Source of the DNA: Anaerolineae bacterium
Lineage (GTDB): Bacteria; Chloroflexota; Anaerolineae; Aggregatilineales; Phototrophicaceae
Assembly (NCBI GenBank): GCA_020848855.1
Contig: JADLHH010000176.1
Coordinates: forward strand, 1 to 8,376
Length of the DNA stretch: 8,376 bases
Direction: 5' to 3'
Shown: positions 1 through 6,273 of the stretch, piece by piece
How positions within the stretch are numbered: the first letter of the stretch is position 1
How the letters are laid out: each line of letters opens with the position of its first letter
Position numbers and translations under genes: made by a program
Notes under the pieces: generated by a model
The model's database searches: none
Seen by the model: the letters and a program-made list of their open reading frames with translations, nothing else
Told to the model about the DNA's origin: nothing

Positions 1-375
1 GCGGCGCTCCTCGCTGCGGTAGCCGGGCGTGAACACCAGCGCCCCGAACAGCGTCGCCTTGCCGAGCGCGTGCTGGCTGACGAGCAGGTTCTCCAGCGCG
101 GTCATGTCGCCAAACAGCCGGATGTTCTGGTAGGTGCGGGCGATGCCGAGCCGGGTGATCGCGTGCGGGAAGCGGCGGGTGACATCCTGCCCGGCGAACA
201 CGATGCGCCCGCCGGTGGGGTGATCCAGCCCGCTGATACAGTTGATGAGTGTGGTCTTACCCGCACCGTTGGGACCGATCACCCCGACGACTTTCCCCTG
301 CGGGATGCTCAAATTAACGCCGGAGATGGCGTGCAAGCCGCCGAAATGCCGCGAAACGTCGGTCAGTTCAAGCAT
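1..375 (-). CDS. livG: Branched-chain amino acid ABC transporter ATP-binding protein LivG (N-terminal part, cut by window edge)
   Basis: This is the cytoplasmic ATPase subunit of the Liv-type importer, which hydrolyses ATP to drive uptake through LivH/LivM. My translation from the ATG at 375 begins MLELTDVSRHFGGLHAISGV, the typical start of this family. The Walker A motif GPNGAGKT lies at residues 34-41, and the Q-loop follows in RTYQNIRLF (Q83). Only 125 codons are visible; LivG proteins are usually about 250 residues, so the signature motif, Walker B and the LivG-specific C-terminus lie beyond position 1. The start is well supported by the N-terminal family pattern, but no Shine-Dalgarno sequence is evident. 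The 11 bases before it follow directly on the stop codon of the restriction endonuclease, so translation may depend on coupling. GC rises sharply as the gene begins. LivF is the alternative, but the extended N-terminal half and the RTYQNIRLF motif favour LivG. Confidence 0.93.
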   Translation of the reverse strand, partial: MLELTDVSRHFGGLHAISGVNLSIPQGKVVGVIGPNGAGKTTLINCISGLDHPTGGRIVFAGQDVTRRFPHAITRLGIARTYQNIRLFGDMTALENLLVSQHALGKATLFGALVFTPGYRSEERR

Positions 376-386
376 GAAGGTAACTT

Positions 387-1223
387 CTATTGCAACTTGG
401 TATCGAAAGCGTCAGCAGGAGGCTCGATACCAAGATACTCGCGATAAATTTGCTCTTTATACTCCTCACCAATTGCGTTTACAGCATCAATAAATGCTTT
501 ATAAGTCCCTTCGCCACCGATCTTATTCCAGAAATCATCTCCAATAAGTACAACCTCGTCGTTCATCATATCGAACCAACGAGCGGGAAAACTCCAACTA
601 TAATTTTGTCTTGCACCATAGGGGTTATACGGCAGCGCAAAATAAGCCTCATCAACTTGGACTGGCTCCATACTATGAAGTTTTAGCAACTTTTCTTTGC
701 TAACTTTTGTGATGTCACTATTGGGAAGTGGGGATTTTAACTCAAAAGCATATTTGCGTTTTCTGCTAGTATCTTCAGCATAGACATCACACACAACAGA
801 GACAGGAATATCTTCACCCTCACCTTCCAAGATGTAGGCTATTTCGGTATTCCAGTCCGGTCTTTGACGCTCTTTTCCTCGCGCAGAATGTTCAAGAGTG
901 TTTAGAACTTCTGTGATTCTTCGTAATCGTTCCTGCCTGATCTTCCCCTCGATAAGTCGACCCTGAACTCCATAGCCTAAACCTGTACGTGCCGCTACAA
1001 CGGCTAATTTCTCCCACACAGACCCAAATGAAGTGACAAATCGCCGTTCAAAATGTGATCCTTTGAAGACTTCATCAGGGACGAGTGCTGCATAAAGGGG
1101 TTTCTCCGCCTTGTGTTTATCAGCTAGAAAAGGGTCTGTTCTTAAAACCCTGTTCATCACACTATCCATCATAGCTTTGATGACACTCTGGATAGCAATC
1201 TTTATGCTTTCCGATTCGTTCAT
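387..1223 (-). CDS. Type II restriction endonuclease, TdeIII-like family
   Basis: This 278-residue protein is the predicted DNA-cleaving partner of the upstream methyltransferase. A PD-(D/E)XK active site can be proposed from D146 (in CDVYAED) and E161-L162-K163 in YAFELKSPLPN. The ELKSPLPN stretch followed by KVSKEKLLKL matches my recollection of the TdeIII family pattern (FEIKTPKPN..K.KLL). The C-terminal third also resembles that family: ALPYNPYG at 196-203, WSFPARWFDM at 210-219, and DDFWNKIGGEGTYKAF at 229-244. The length is ordinary for a type II enzyme and the frame is uninterrupted, so it appears functional. It begins 12 bases after the methyltransferase stop with no clear ribosome site, which suggests coupling; producing the methylase first would protect the host. 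Family assignment is from memory of motifs, and the recognition sequence cannot be deduced. TdeIII itself is, to my recollection, a GGNCC-type enzyme, but that should not be transferred here. Confidence 0.78.
   Translation of the reverse strand: MNESESIKIAIQSVIKAMMDSVMNRVLRTDPFLADKHKAEKPLYAALVPDEVFKGSHFERRFVTSFGSVWEKLAVVAARTGLGYGVQGRLIEGKIRQERLRRITEVLNTLEHSARGKERQRPDWNTEIAYILEGEGEDIPVSVVCDVYAEDTSRKRKYAFELKSPLPNSDITKVSKEKLLKLHSMEPVQVDEAYFALPYNPYGARQNYSWSFPARWFDMMNDEVVLIGDDFWNKIGGEGTYKAFIDAVNAIGEEYKEQIYREYLGIEPPADAFDTKLQ
396..434 (-). repeat. Perfect 11-bp inverted repeat at the 3' end of the endonuclease gene
   Basis: The arms CTTGGTATCGA (396-406) and TCGATACCAAG (424-434) are exact reverse complements separated by 17 bases. 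In the transcript this would form a hairpin spanning codons for residues about 264-277 of the endonuclease, ending seven bases before its stop codon triplet and 20 bases before the livG start codon. No T-run follows, so it is not a standard intrinsic terminator. It could stabilise an upstream mRNA, tune livG translation, or mark the edge of the inserted cassette. These roles are inference; the symmetry is directly visible. Confidence 0.7.
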
Positions 1224-1235
1224 CGCTGGTTAGCC

Positions 1236-2450
1236 TCAAGTTCGCCAGATAAAAATGGTCTCGTAGAATTCGGTCGATCTTCTCCCTGTTCTGCGATTCA
1301 CATGACGCTCTAAAGTGGCTTCTACTTTCATTCTCGCAAGCTGTGCAATTTCTGGATAAAGCTCCTTGCGATCATTCGCTACTACTATAATTGGGCTGTT
1401 TGCAGGCATTGAAATTGCTGCTCGTCGGAAAATCGCAGCAATATCTTCAATGTATTTTCGCTGTGCCTTCTGTCCACTGCCATCAGCGGCAGCGCCAATT
1501 TCATCCTCATGCTTGTCTTGAAGCCCTAATAAGTGATAGGCGTAGGCATGTTGTTGATGATAGTCGATCAGTCCTACGTATGGTGGACTTGTAACAATAC
1601 CATCAACCGGTGGAAAAAACGCACTTCGACTATCCGCATGGTGAACTTGGGTAAAAGCGCTCGTCTGCTTTTTCGCAAACTCTTCGATACGTTTCAGGGT
1701 GTCAAGGCTATATCGATGCAGGAACTTCAATGCGTCAGTTGTCGGTTGACATATCCGAGAATGTTTATAGCACCAATAAGGTTCGGTTTGCGGTTTTTTG
1801 GGGAAATCCAGGTCAAAATGCGTTGTCAGACGCGCTGAGCGAGCAGAACGTGACAGGATCACTTTCAAGAGATTGGGATATTCATAACCGCCGGCTTCAA
1901 TGAGATGCTCATAGGTAAGCAATTCTTGTAGGGCTTCCGGCGCGAACCAAGTCTTTAAGTATTCGCTCTCCGTTTCTAAACGAGATGCAGTTTCGTAACT
2001 ATCCCATAGGGACATCTGTCGATTTTGAATACCGTCTACATGTCGCACTTTTTGTAGAATATCGAGAACTTCTTTCCGTGCTTGAGCAAGATCATATCTA
2101 CCTGTTTTTACCCCACAGAGTAAAACGTTAAATGCAGAAACATCGAATCCGACCGCATTGATCCCCAATTCATTTGCTTGAACTAACGTCGTACCTGAAC
2201 CACAAAAAGGGTCTAAAACGGTTCGTCCCGGCAGGAAATATCTTCTCAGAAAGACTTCAACTAACTGAGGGATGTACTTACCCAGATAGGGGTGGAGTCG
2301 ATGGACATGCTTTGTTCTCTCGCGCTCTGGTAAATCTCTCTCACTCCAATTGAGGTTAAGTTCTTCAAGTGGCGTGTCTACATTTACGGTGCTGGCGTTG
2401 ATCGGATGTTCTTGCGAGATAGAAATCTTCAGATTTTCGTTATTTGTCAT
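1236..2450 (-). CDS. Site-specific DNA methyltransferase, probably cytosine-N4 type
   Basis: This 404-residue amino-methyltransferase is expected to transfer a methyl group from S-adenosylmethionine to the recognition site of the neighbouring endonuclease, protecting host DNA. Motif I for SAM binding is DPFCGSGTT at residues 80-88, followed by NAVGFDVSAFNVL (98-110) as the motif II region. The catalytic motif IV is TSPPY at 287-291. SPPY is usual for N4-cytosine methylation, whereas DPPY or NPPY is usual for N6-adenine, hence the call. An N-terminal block HVHRLHPYLGKYIPQLVEVF (48-67) precedes motif I and is typical of this methyltransferase group. Motif I comes before motif IV with about 200 residues between them, the likely place for target recognition; this differs from the common beta-class m4C order, where SPPY comes first. 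The start at 2450 follows the livM stop by 11 bases without a strong ribosome site. The gene is intact and clearly AT-richer than livM. Confidence 0.88.
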   Translation of the reverse strand: MTNNENLKISISQEHPINASTVNVDTPLEELNLNWSERDLPERERTKHVHRLHPYLGKYIPQLVEVFLRRYFLPGRTVLDPFCGSGTTLVQANELGINAVGFDVSAFNVLLCGVKTGRYDLAQARKEVLDILQKVRHVDGIQNRQMSLWDSYETASRLETESEYLKTWFAPEALQELLTYEHLIEAGGYEYPNLLKVILSRSARSARLTTHFDLDFPKKPQTEPYWCYKHSRICQPTTDALKFLHRYSLDTLKRIEEFAKKQTSAFTQVHHADSRSAFFPPVDGIVTSPPYVGLIDYHQQHAYAYHLLGLQDKHEDEIGAAADGSGQKAQRKYIEDIAAIFRRAAISMPANSPIIVVANDRKELYPEIAQLARMKVEATLERHVNRRTGRRSTEFYETIFIWRT

Positions 2451-2461
2451 GTGCCACTAGG

Positions 2462-3403
2462 TTAAACTTTGACCTCGGTTTCCGATATTGTACTCTTTCT
2501 CAATCGCAGCCGCCGCCAGACGCGCCGCCAGCCCGCCGGATTGACCAAGCCGCCCGGCAAGTAGACGATCACCAGCAGCAGCACCAAGCCGTTGAACACG
2601 CCGCGATACTGCGCCAGAAACCGCAACACCTCCGGCAGCGCGCCGAGCGCCAGCCCGCCGACGATCGGTCCGATGAACGTAGACGTGCCGCCGAGGACGG
2701 CGTAAGCCAGAATATCGACGGCTTTGCTGAACTGGGCGATATCCGGGGTGATGATGCGCGTCAGATGCCCGGAGAACGCGCCCGCCGCCGCCGCCAGCAT
2801 CGCGCTGAGGATGAAGACGACGTTTTTGGTATACACGGTGTCGATGCCCATGTTGGCAGCGGCGCGCTCGTCCTGCCGGATCGCCGACATCGCCCGCCCG
2901 AAGCGCGAGCGATGCAGCCGGATGATGAAGTAGCTGGCGAGCAGCAGGAACACGATCAGGTCGGCGGTGGTAGTCATCTTGGGGATGCCGCGAATGCCAC
3001 GCGCCCCGTAGATCAGCTCGAAACGGGCAGCGTCACCGGTCAGAAACTGACGGATTCCGCCGGCGAGGGTGTCGAAGTTGAGCAGCAGAATACTGACCAC
3101 CTCGCCGAAGCCGATAGTGGCAATCGCGAGGTACAGGTCGCGCAGGCGCAGCACCGGCAAGCCGATCGGGATAGCGATCAGCCCGGCGACCAGCATCGCG
3201 CCGAGCACGCCGACCGCCAGCGGCAGCCCCAACTGCTGCGTAATCAGCACGGCGGCGTAAGCGCCAATCGCCATGAAACCAGCGTTCGCCAGCGAGAACA
3301 TGCCAGTGTACAGCGGCAGGTAGATGCTCAAGCCGAGGATGGCATCGACGAGCATGAACTGAAAGACGGTTTCGGTGATGCCGATGCTGCGGAAGAAGTC
3401 CAT
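2462..3403 (-). CDS. livM: Branched-chain amino acid ABC transporter permease LivM
   Basis: This 313-residue integral membrane protein pairs with LivH to form the translocation channel. Hydrophobic segments run through the protein, for example 61-85, 148-162, 193-212, 231-258 and 270-284. Family hallmarks are YTGMFSLANAGFMAIGAYA (32-50), LRDLYLAIATIGFGEVV (87-103) and the cytoplasmic coupling loop RSRFGRAMSAIRQDERAAANMGID (166-189), which contacts an ATPase subunit. The closing YLPGGLVNP (281-289) is also typical. The ATG at 3403 lies one base past the livH stop (TGA-C-ATG), implying tight translational coupling. The final residues, about 302-313 (RKSTISETEVKV), are encoded by noticeably AT-richer DNA than the rest and directly abut the restriction-modification cassette, so the native C-terminus may have been altered by that insertion. 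The rest is a complete, standard LivM. Confidence 0.94.
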   Translation of the reverse strand: MDFFRSIGITETVFQFMLVDAILGLSIYLPLYTGMFSLANAGFMAIGAYAAVLITQQLGLPLAVGVLGAMLVAGLIAIPIGLPVLRLRDLYLAIATIGFGEVVSILLLNFDTLAGGIRQFLTGDAARFELIYGARGIRGIPKMTTTADLIVFLLLASYFIIRLHRSRFGRAMSAIRQDERAAANMGIDTVYTKNVVFILSAMLAAAAGAFSGHLTRIITPDIAQFSKAVDILAYAVLGGTSTFIGPIVGGLALGALPEVLRFLAQYRGVFNGLVLLLVIVYLPGGLVNPAGWRRVWRRLRLRKSTISETEVKV

Positions 3404-3404
3404 G

Positions 3405-4316
3405 TCAGGCGCGGCTCTGCTCTGGATGCCCCAGCAAGCCCTGCGGGCGCACCAGCAGGATCAGGAAGAAGAAGATAAACACGATGGCATCGCGGTAGCT
3501 GCTGCCGCCGATGACGATGCTGAACGTCTGGAAGATGGCGACCAGAAAGCCGCCGATCACCGCGCCGGGGATGCTGCCCAGCCCGCCAAGCACCAGCGCC
3601 GTCAAGCCGACGAGCGCGATATCCTGCCCCATGTAGGGCGTCACCCGCGTGAATGCCAAGCCGTAAAGCAGCCCGCCCGCGCCGCCGAACATCCCGGCGA
3701 GGAAGAAGGTCAGCAAATAGATGCGGCTGACGTTGATGCCGAGCAGCCGGGCGGTCGACTGGTTAAAGGCGACGGCGCGCATCTGCCGCCCGACGCGGGT
3801 GCGGCTGACCAGATACTGCAGCAGCACCATCAGGATGAGCGAGACGACCAGAATAATGATGTTGATCGGCTGGACGGCGACACCGCCGCCCAACTGGAGC
3901 GGCTGGTCGGGGATCAAGCCGCGCGGGAAGTAGGCTTCGGTGGTATTGAACAGAGTCGTGAACAGAAGCTGCGTCAGGTTGACGATGAGCAGCGCCGCGC
4001 CGATGCTGCTGATCAACTGCGAGATGCGCGGAGCATTGCGCCGCCGCAGCGGTCGAAAAGCGAGCAATTCCAGCACGATGCCGAGCAGCCCCGCGCCGAC
4101 CATCGCCCCCAGGAACGCCAGCGGCAGCGGCACGTTCCACTCGACGATCAGCAGCAAGCCGATCACCGCGCCGGACGTGAAGATGGCGCTGTGGGCGAGA
4201 TTGAGCACGCCCAGCACGCTGAACACCAGCGCGTAGCCGAGCGCGAACAGCGCGTAAATCGTGCCCAACGAGAGGGCGTTGATCAACTGCTGGAGAAGCT
4301 GCTGCTCGGTGCTCAT
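3405..4316 (-). CDS. livH: Branched-chain amino acid ABC transporter permease LivH
   Basis: This 303-residue integral membrane protein is the second channel subunit of the importer. The N-terminal signature GTIYALFALGYALVFSVLGV (18-37), leading into LNLAHSAIF, is highly characteristic of LivH. The cytoplasmic coupling loop is RTRVGRQMRAVAFNQSTARLLGIN (172-195), and GGLGSIPGAVIGG (244-256) is a further family motif. Hydrophobic helices cover most of the remainder, including an unusually Phe/Ile-rich last helix (278-289) before PQGLLG. It overlaps nothing and is followed one base after its stop by livM. Upstream there are 83 bases to the stop of the VOC gene, in which I see no strong promoter and no good Shine-Dalgarno sequence before the ATG. 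The length is normal for the family. Confidence 0.95.
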   Translation of the reverse strand: MSTEQQLLQQLINALSLGTIYALFALGYALVFSVLGVLNLAHSAIFTSGAVIGLLLIVEWNVPLPLAFLGAMVGAGLLGIVLELLAFRPLRRRNAPRISQLISSIGAALLIVNLTQLLFTTLFNTTEAYFPRGLIPDQPLQLGGGVAVQPINIIILVVSLILMVLLQYLVSRTRVGRQMRAVAFNQSTARLLGINVSRIYLLTFFLAGMFGGAGGLLYGLAFTRVTPYMGQDIALVGLTALVLGGLGSIPGAVIGGFLVAIFQTFSIVIGGSSYRDAIVFIFFFLILLVRPQGLLGHPEQSRA

Positions 4317-4399
4317 GCCAAATCAGTGTCGCGTGTGCCTAAGAGGAACCTGATGCTTATATTACCCCTGCCCCTGGGATCGCACCAATTTGCCCTGAA

Positions 4400-4837
4400 T
4401 TATTTGATCTCCTCTGACAAATCCAGAATAATCCCTTCGGGTCCTCGACAGTAGCATAATTTATACACGTTCTCATAGTTTTGTATCTCGCTAAAAACCG
4501 CCATGCCTTTCGCTTTCATTCTGGCAACGACGGCTTCAATATCGTCCACCGCAAAGGCAATATGCCGGATACCGGGAGCATGTACGGGGAGCCGCTGAAT
4601 CCCGATTTCATCGGGCGGCGCAAGGAATTTGATCAGTTCCAGTCTTGCCCCACCGTCCGGCAGCCCGATCATGACGAACTCCGTTTGAACATCCTTCAAC
4701 CCCAGGAGCTTTTCCAACAAGTCGCCTTGCATTTTGGCTTCCCCCAGCACTTCAAATCCAAAATCGAGGAAAAACGCTGTCGCGGCGGGAAGATCATTGA
4801 CGATGATACCGATATGATCGATTCTCTGGAACTTCAT
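4400..4837 (-). CDS. VOC (glyoxalase/epimerase-fold) family protein
   Basis: This 145-residue protein has two beta-alpha-beta-beta-beta modules of the vicinal oxygen chelate fold. Module 1 opens with DHIGIIVNDLPAATAFF (7-23) and module 2 with IRHIAFAVDDIEAVVARM (90-107). Candidate metal ligands are H8, E67 (in RLELIKF), H92 and D139 (in GPEGIILDLSEE), a four-ligand pattern as in glyoxalase I, methylmalonyl-CoA epimerase and related enzymes. The fourth ligand in the GPEGI.. segment is usually Glu; here it is Asp. The substrate cannot be told from sequence. Methylmalonyl-CoA epimerase would suit propionyl-CoA made from branched-chain amino acids, but its hallmark C-terminal pattern is not evident, so I keep the broad call. 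The start is supported by AAAGG seven bases upstream (4845-4849). The gene sits between the livK terminator and livH and is less GC-rich (about 50%) than its neighbours, so it may be a later addition to the locus. Confidence 0.85.
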   Translation of the reverse strand: MKFQRIDHIGIIVNDLPAATAFFLDFGFEVLGEAKMQGDLLEKLLGLKDVQTEFVMIGLPDGGARLELIKFLAPPDEIGIQRLPVHAPGIRHIAFAVDDIEAVVARMKAKGMAVFSEIQNYENVYKLCYCRGPEGIILDLSEEIK

Positions 4838-4932
4838 ACCTGTGCCTTTCGCCTACAAATGGGCAGGCTTGCGGACGCGCTGGCGGGTGTGAAAGCGAGG
4901 GGGTTGGCGTCAAGAGGGTAAAGACGCGATGC

Positions 4933-4972
4933 AAAAAAAAACAATCAGGGGACATGCGCTGTCCCCTGATTG
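4933..4972 (-). terminator. Intrinsic (rho-independent) terminator of the LivK-type gene
   Basis: On the minus strand a perfect 13-bp stem forms between CAATCAGGGGACA and TGTCCCCTGATTG (4942-4954 with 4960-4972) around a 5-base loop (4955-4959). It is followed immediately by nine T residues (A-run at 4933-4941 on the given strand). It begins 21 bases past the livK stop codon. A GC-rich stem core, short loop and uninterrupted T-run are the classic form. It implies that most transcripts from livK stop here, separating the abundant binding protein from the permease genes, which then need read-through or their own promoter. Confidence 0.95.
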
Positions 4973-4993
4973 CGTCATGCTGCTGTTGAGTGC

Positions 4994-6211
4994 TTACTGC
5001 GCTTCAGCCATCGCCGTCGCCAGCGGGGCGAACTTGCCGCCGATGACAATCTGGGCAATCGGATCGTGGAGCGGCTCGCCGCTCTCGTCAAAGCTGAACG
5101 CGCCGAGCGGCGTCTCCATGCCGCTGATTTCGCCGATAGCCGTGTTGACCGCCGCGCCATCGACCGAGTCGGCGCAGCGGATTGCCGTCGCCACCAGCCA
5201 GGCGCCGGTGTACGCCTGCGCCGCGAACTGATCCGGCGCGACATCGTAGGTATCCTGGAACGCCTGCATGAACTGGACACTGCTCTCGCTGGGGTTCGGG
5301 TTGCCGGCATTCCACGCGCCGCCGACGATCAGCCCTTCGGCATTCTCGCCCGCCTGATTGAGCACCGCCGGAGAGTTGAAGCCGTTGCCGCCGATGATCG
5401 GACCGGCATAGCCCTGCTGCCGCGCCTGATTGATGATCTGCACAGCTTCGGCAGCCAGCGCCGAAACGACCAGCGCGTCCGGGTTGCTGCTGAGCGCCGC
5501 CGTCAACTGCGCGTTGAAGTCGACATCGCCCTTGGCGAAGGTCTGCTCGTCAACGACGTTGATGCCGTTATCGGCGAGCGCCTGAATGAACACATCGTAA
5601 CCGCTGATGGTGAAGTCATCGTCGTTGCCGTACAGCACGGCGACGTTTTCCAAGCCGAGGATATCTTTCGCCTGCGAAATCGTGCCGGGGATGACGACCG
5701 CTTCGGGGAGACTGTCGCGGTGGTAGAACTCGCCGAGCGCTTCGCGCAGGGCGGTAGCGGTATTGCTCACACCGAGGATGGGCACGCCCGCATCATTCGC
5801 AACCGGGTCGGCGGCGACGGCTTCCGACGACAGCGTCGGACCAATCACGGCGACGACGTGATCTTCTTCGACCAGCTTGGTCATGGCGTTGATCGCCTGT
5901 TCGGGAGCGCCGGTCGAGTCTTCGAACTGAACAACAAAGGTTGAGTCACCCAGATAATGCGAGTCGTTGATCTCCTGGACGGCGAGGTTCACGGCGTTCT
6001 GCTGGGAAATCCCATACACCGACGCCGCGCCGCTGAGCGTGAAGACAGCGCCGACGGTGACGGTCTCTGGCAGGTTCGACGGCGTGGGGCAGGCGGATAC
6101 CATATCCTGACCCATGATCATGTCCGACATCGTGTCCTGAGCGCTGACCGAAACCGGCAGCACCAGAGCCGCGACACACAATAACGTGAATATAAACCGG
6201 TACTTTCGCAT
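4994..6211 (-). CDS. livK: Branched-chain amino acid ABC transporter substrate-binding protein (LivK/LivJ-like)
   Basis: This 405-residue extracytoplasmic binding protein captures amino acids, or similar small ligands, for LivHM. The signal peptide has a basic start (MRKYR), a hydrophobic core (6-20) and a likely signal peptidase I site after VSVSA (24). A Met/Asp-rich stretch follows, and then the type I periplasmic-binding fold begins near residue 50 (VTVGAVFTLSGAASVYG). Ligand-site candidates by comparison with LivJ lie in GPTLSSEAVA (124-133) and VSNTATA (148-154). The second lobe includes NVAVLYGNDDDFTISG (189-204) and DFNAQLTAALSSNPDALVVS (231-250). Two cysteines (C41 and C346) remain after cleavage of the signal, which carries C12. 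The start is fixed by AGGAG eight bases before the ATG. The exact ligand cannot be read from sequence; amide, urea and aromatic-compound transporters use the same family. It is followed by a strong terminator. Confidence 0.92.
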   Translation of the reverse strand: MRKYRFIFTLLCVAALVLPVSVSAQDTMSDMIMGQDMVSACPTPSNLPETVTVGAVFTLSGAASVYGISQQNAVNLAVQEINDSHYLGDSTFVVQFEDSTGAPEQAINAMTKLVEEDHVVAVIGPTLSSEAVAADPVANDAGVPILGVSNTATALREALGEFYHRDSLPEAVVIPGTISQAKDILGLENVAVLYGNDDDFTISGYDVFIQALADNGINVVDEQTFAKGDVDFNAQLTAALSSNPDALVVSALAAEAVQIINQARQQGYAGPIIGGNGFNSPAVLNQAGENAEGLIVGGAWNAGNPNPSESSVQFMQAFQDTYDVAPDQFAAQAYTGAWLVATAIRCADSVDGAAVNTAIGEISGMETPLGAFSFDESGEPLHDPIAQIVIGGKFAPLATAMAEAQ

Positions 6212-6219
6212 GGGGATAA

Positions 6220-6224
6220 CTCCT
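6220..6224 (-). promoter_or_regulatory. Strong Shine-Dalgarno site of the LivK-type gene
   Basis: AGGAG on the minus strand lies eight bases before the ATG at 6211. It is the best ribosome site in the window, consistent with high production of a binding protein, and it fixes the start codon ahead of the signal peptide. The 62-base gap between the lipoprotein stop and this start shows no convincing promoter, so the two genes may share a transcript. Confidence 0.75.
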
Positions 6225-6273
6225 AATTCATACCTTCAAAAGGGCACGCGCCAATACTATCCCGATCAAGAAC

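Larger units (their letters stand above)
376..2461 (-). other. AT-rich restriction-modification cassette inserted between livM and livG
   Basis: This two-gene block separates two subunits of one ABC transporter that are normally adjacent. Hand counts of single lines give about 35-45% GC inside (for example 21/60 at 661-720 and 26/60 at 2101-2160), against about 70% in livM (42/60 at 2521-2580). Both cassette genes share the operon's orientation. The gaps are 11 bases after the livM stop, 12 bases between methyltransferase and endonuclease, and 11 bases before the livG start. No integrase, transposase or long terminal repeat is visible. The compositional boundary on the livM side may lie slightly inside livM, near 2505. 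Acquisition by transfer is an inference from composition and placement. Confidence 0.8.

Noticed and set aside
70..447. Plus-strand open frame across the livG start and the end of the endonuclease gene
   Set aside because: It runs antisense through the livG Walker A region and crosses the compositional boundary, so it is not a coherent gene.
376..2461. Transposon or integron carrying the restriction-modification genes
   Set aside because: No transposase, integrase, matching terminal inverted repeats or attC-like site could be found at the edges. Only a weak short similarity is visible, reported separately.
2444..4454. Two long open frames on the plus strand (2444-3478 and 3375-4454) opposite livM and livH
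   Set aside because: They are antisense to clear permease genes in GC-rich DNA, and their translations are low-complexity Gln/Arg/Asp/Ala-rich strings without recognisable domains. They are shadows of codon bias.
4400..4837. Calling the VOC protein methylmalonyl-CoA epimerase
   Set aside because: The fold and pathway context fit, but the C-terminal GPEGIILDLSEE region differs from the usual epimerase ending and the fourth metal ligand is Asp. A broad VOC call is safer.
4970..5944. 324-codon plus-strand open frame opposite the LivK-type gene
   Set aside because: Its Arg/Ala/Asp-rich composition mirrors the antisense of a GC-rich gene. The minus strand here encodes a well-supported binding protein with signal peptide and ribosome site.
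6225..6258. Possible promoter TTGGCG with 16-base spacer to TATGAA upstream of the LivK-type gene
   Set aside because: The -10 would abut the Shine-Dalgarno site and leave almost no leader. Matches are only four of six in each box, so it is not convincing.
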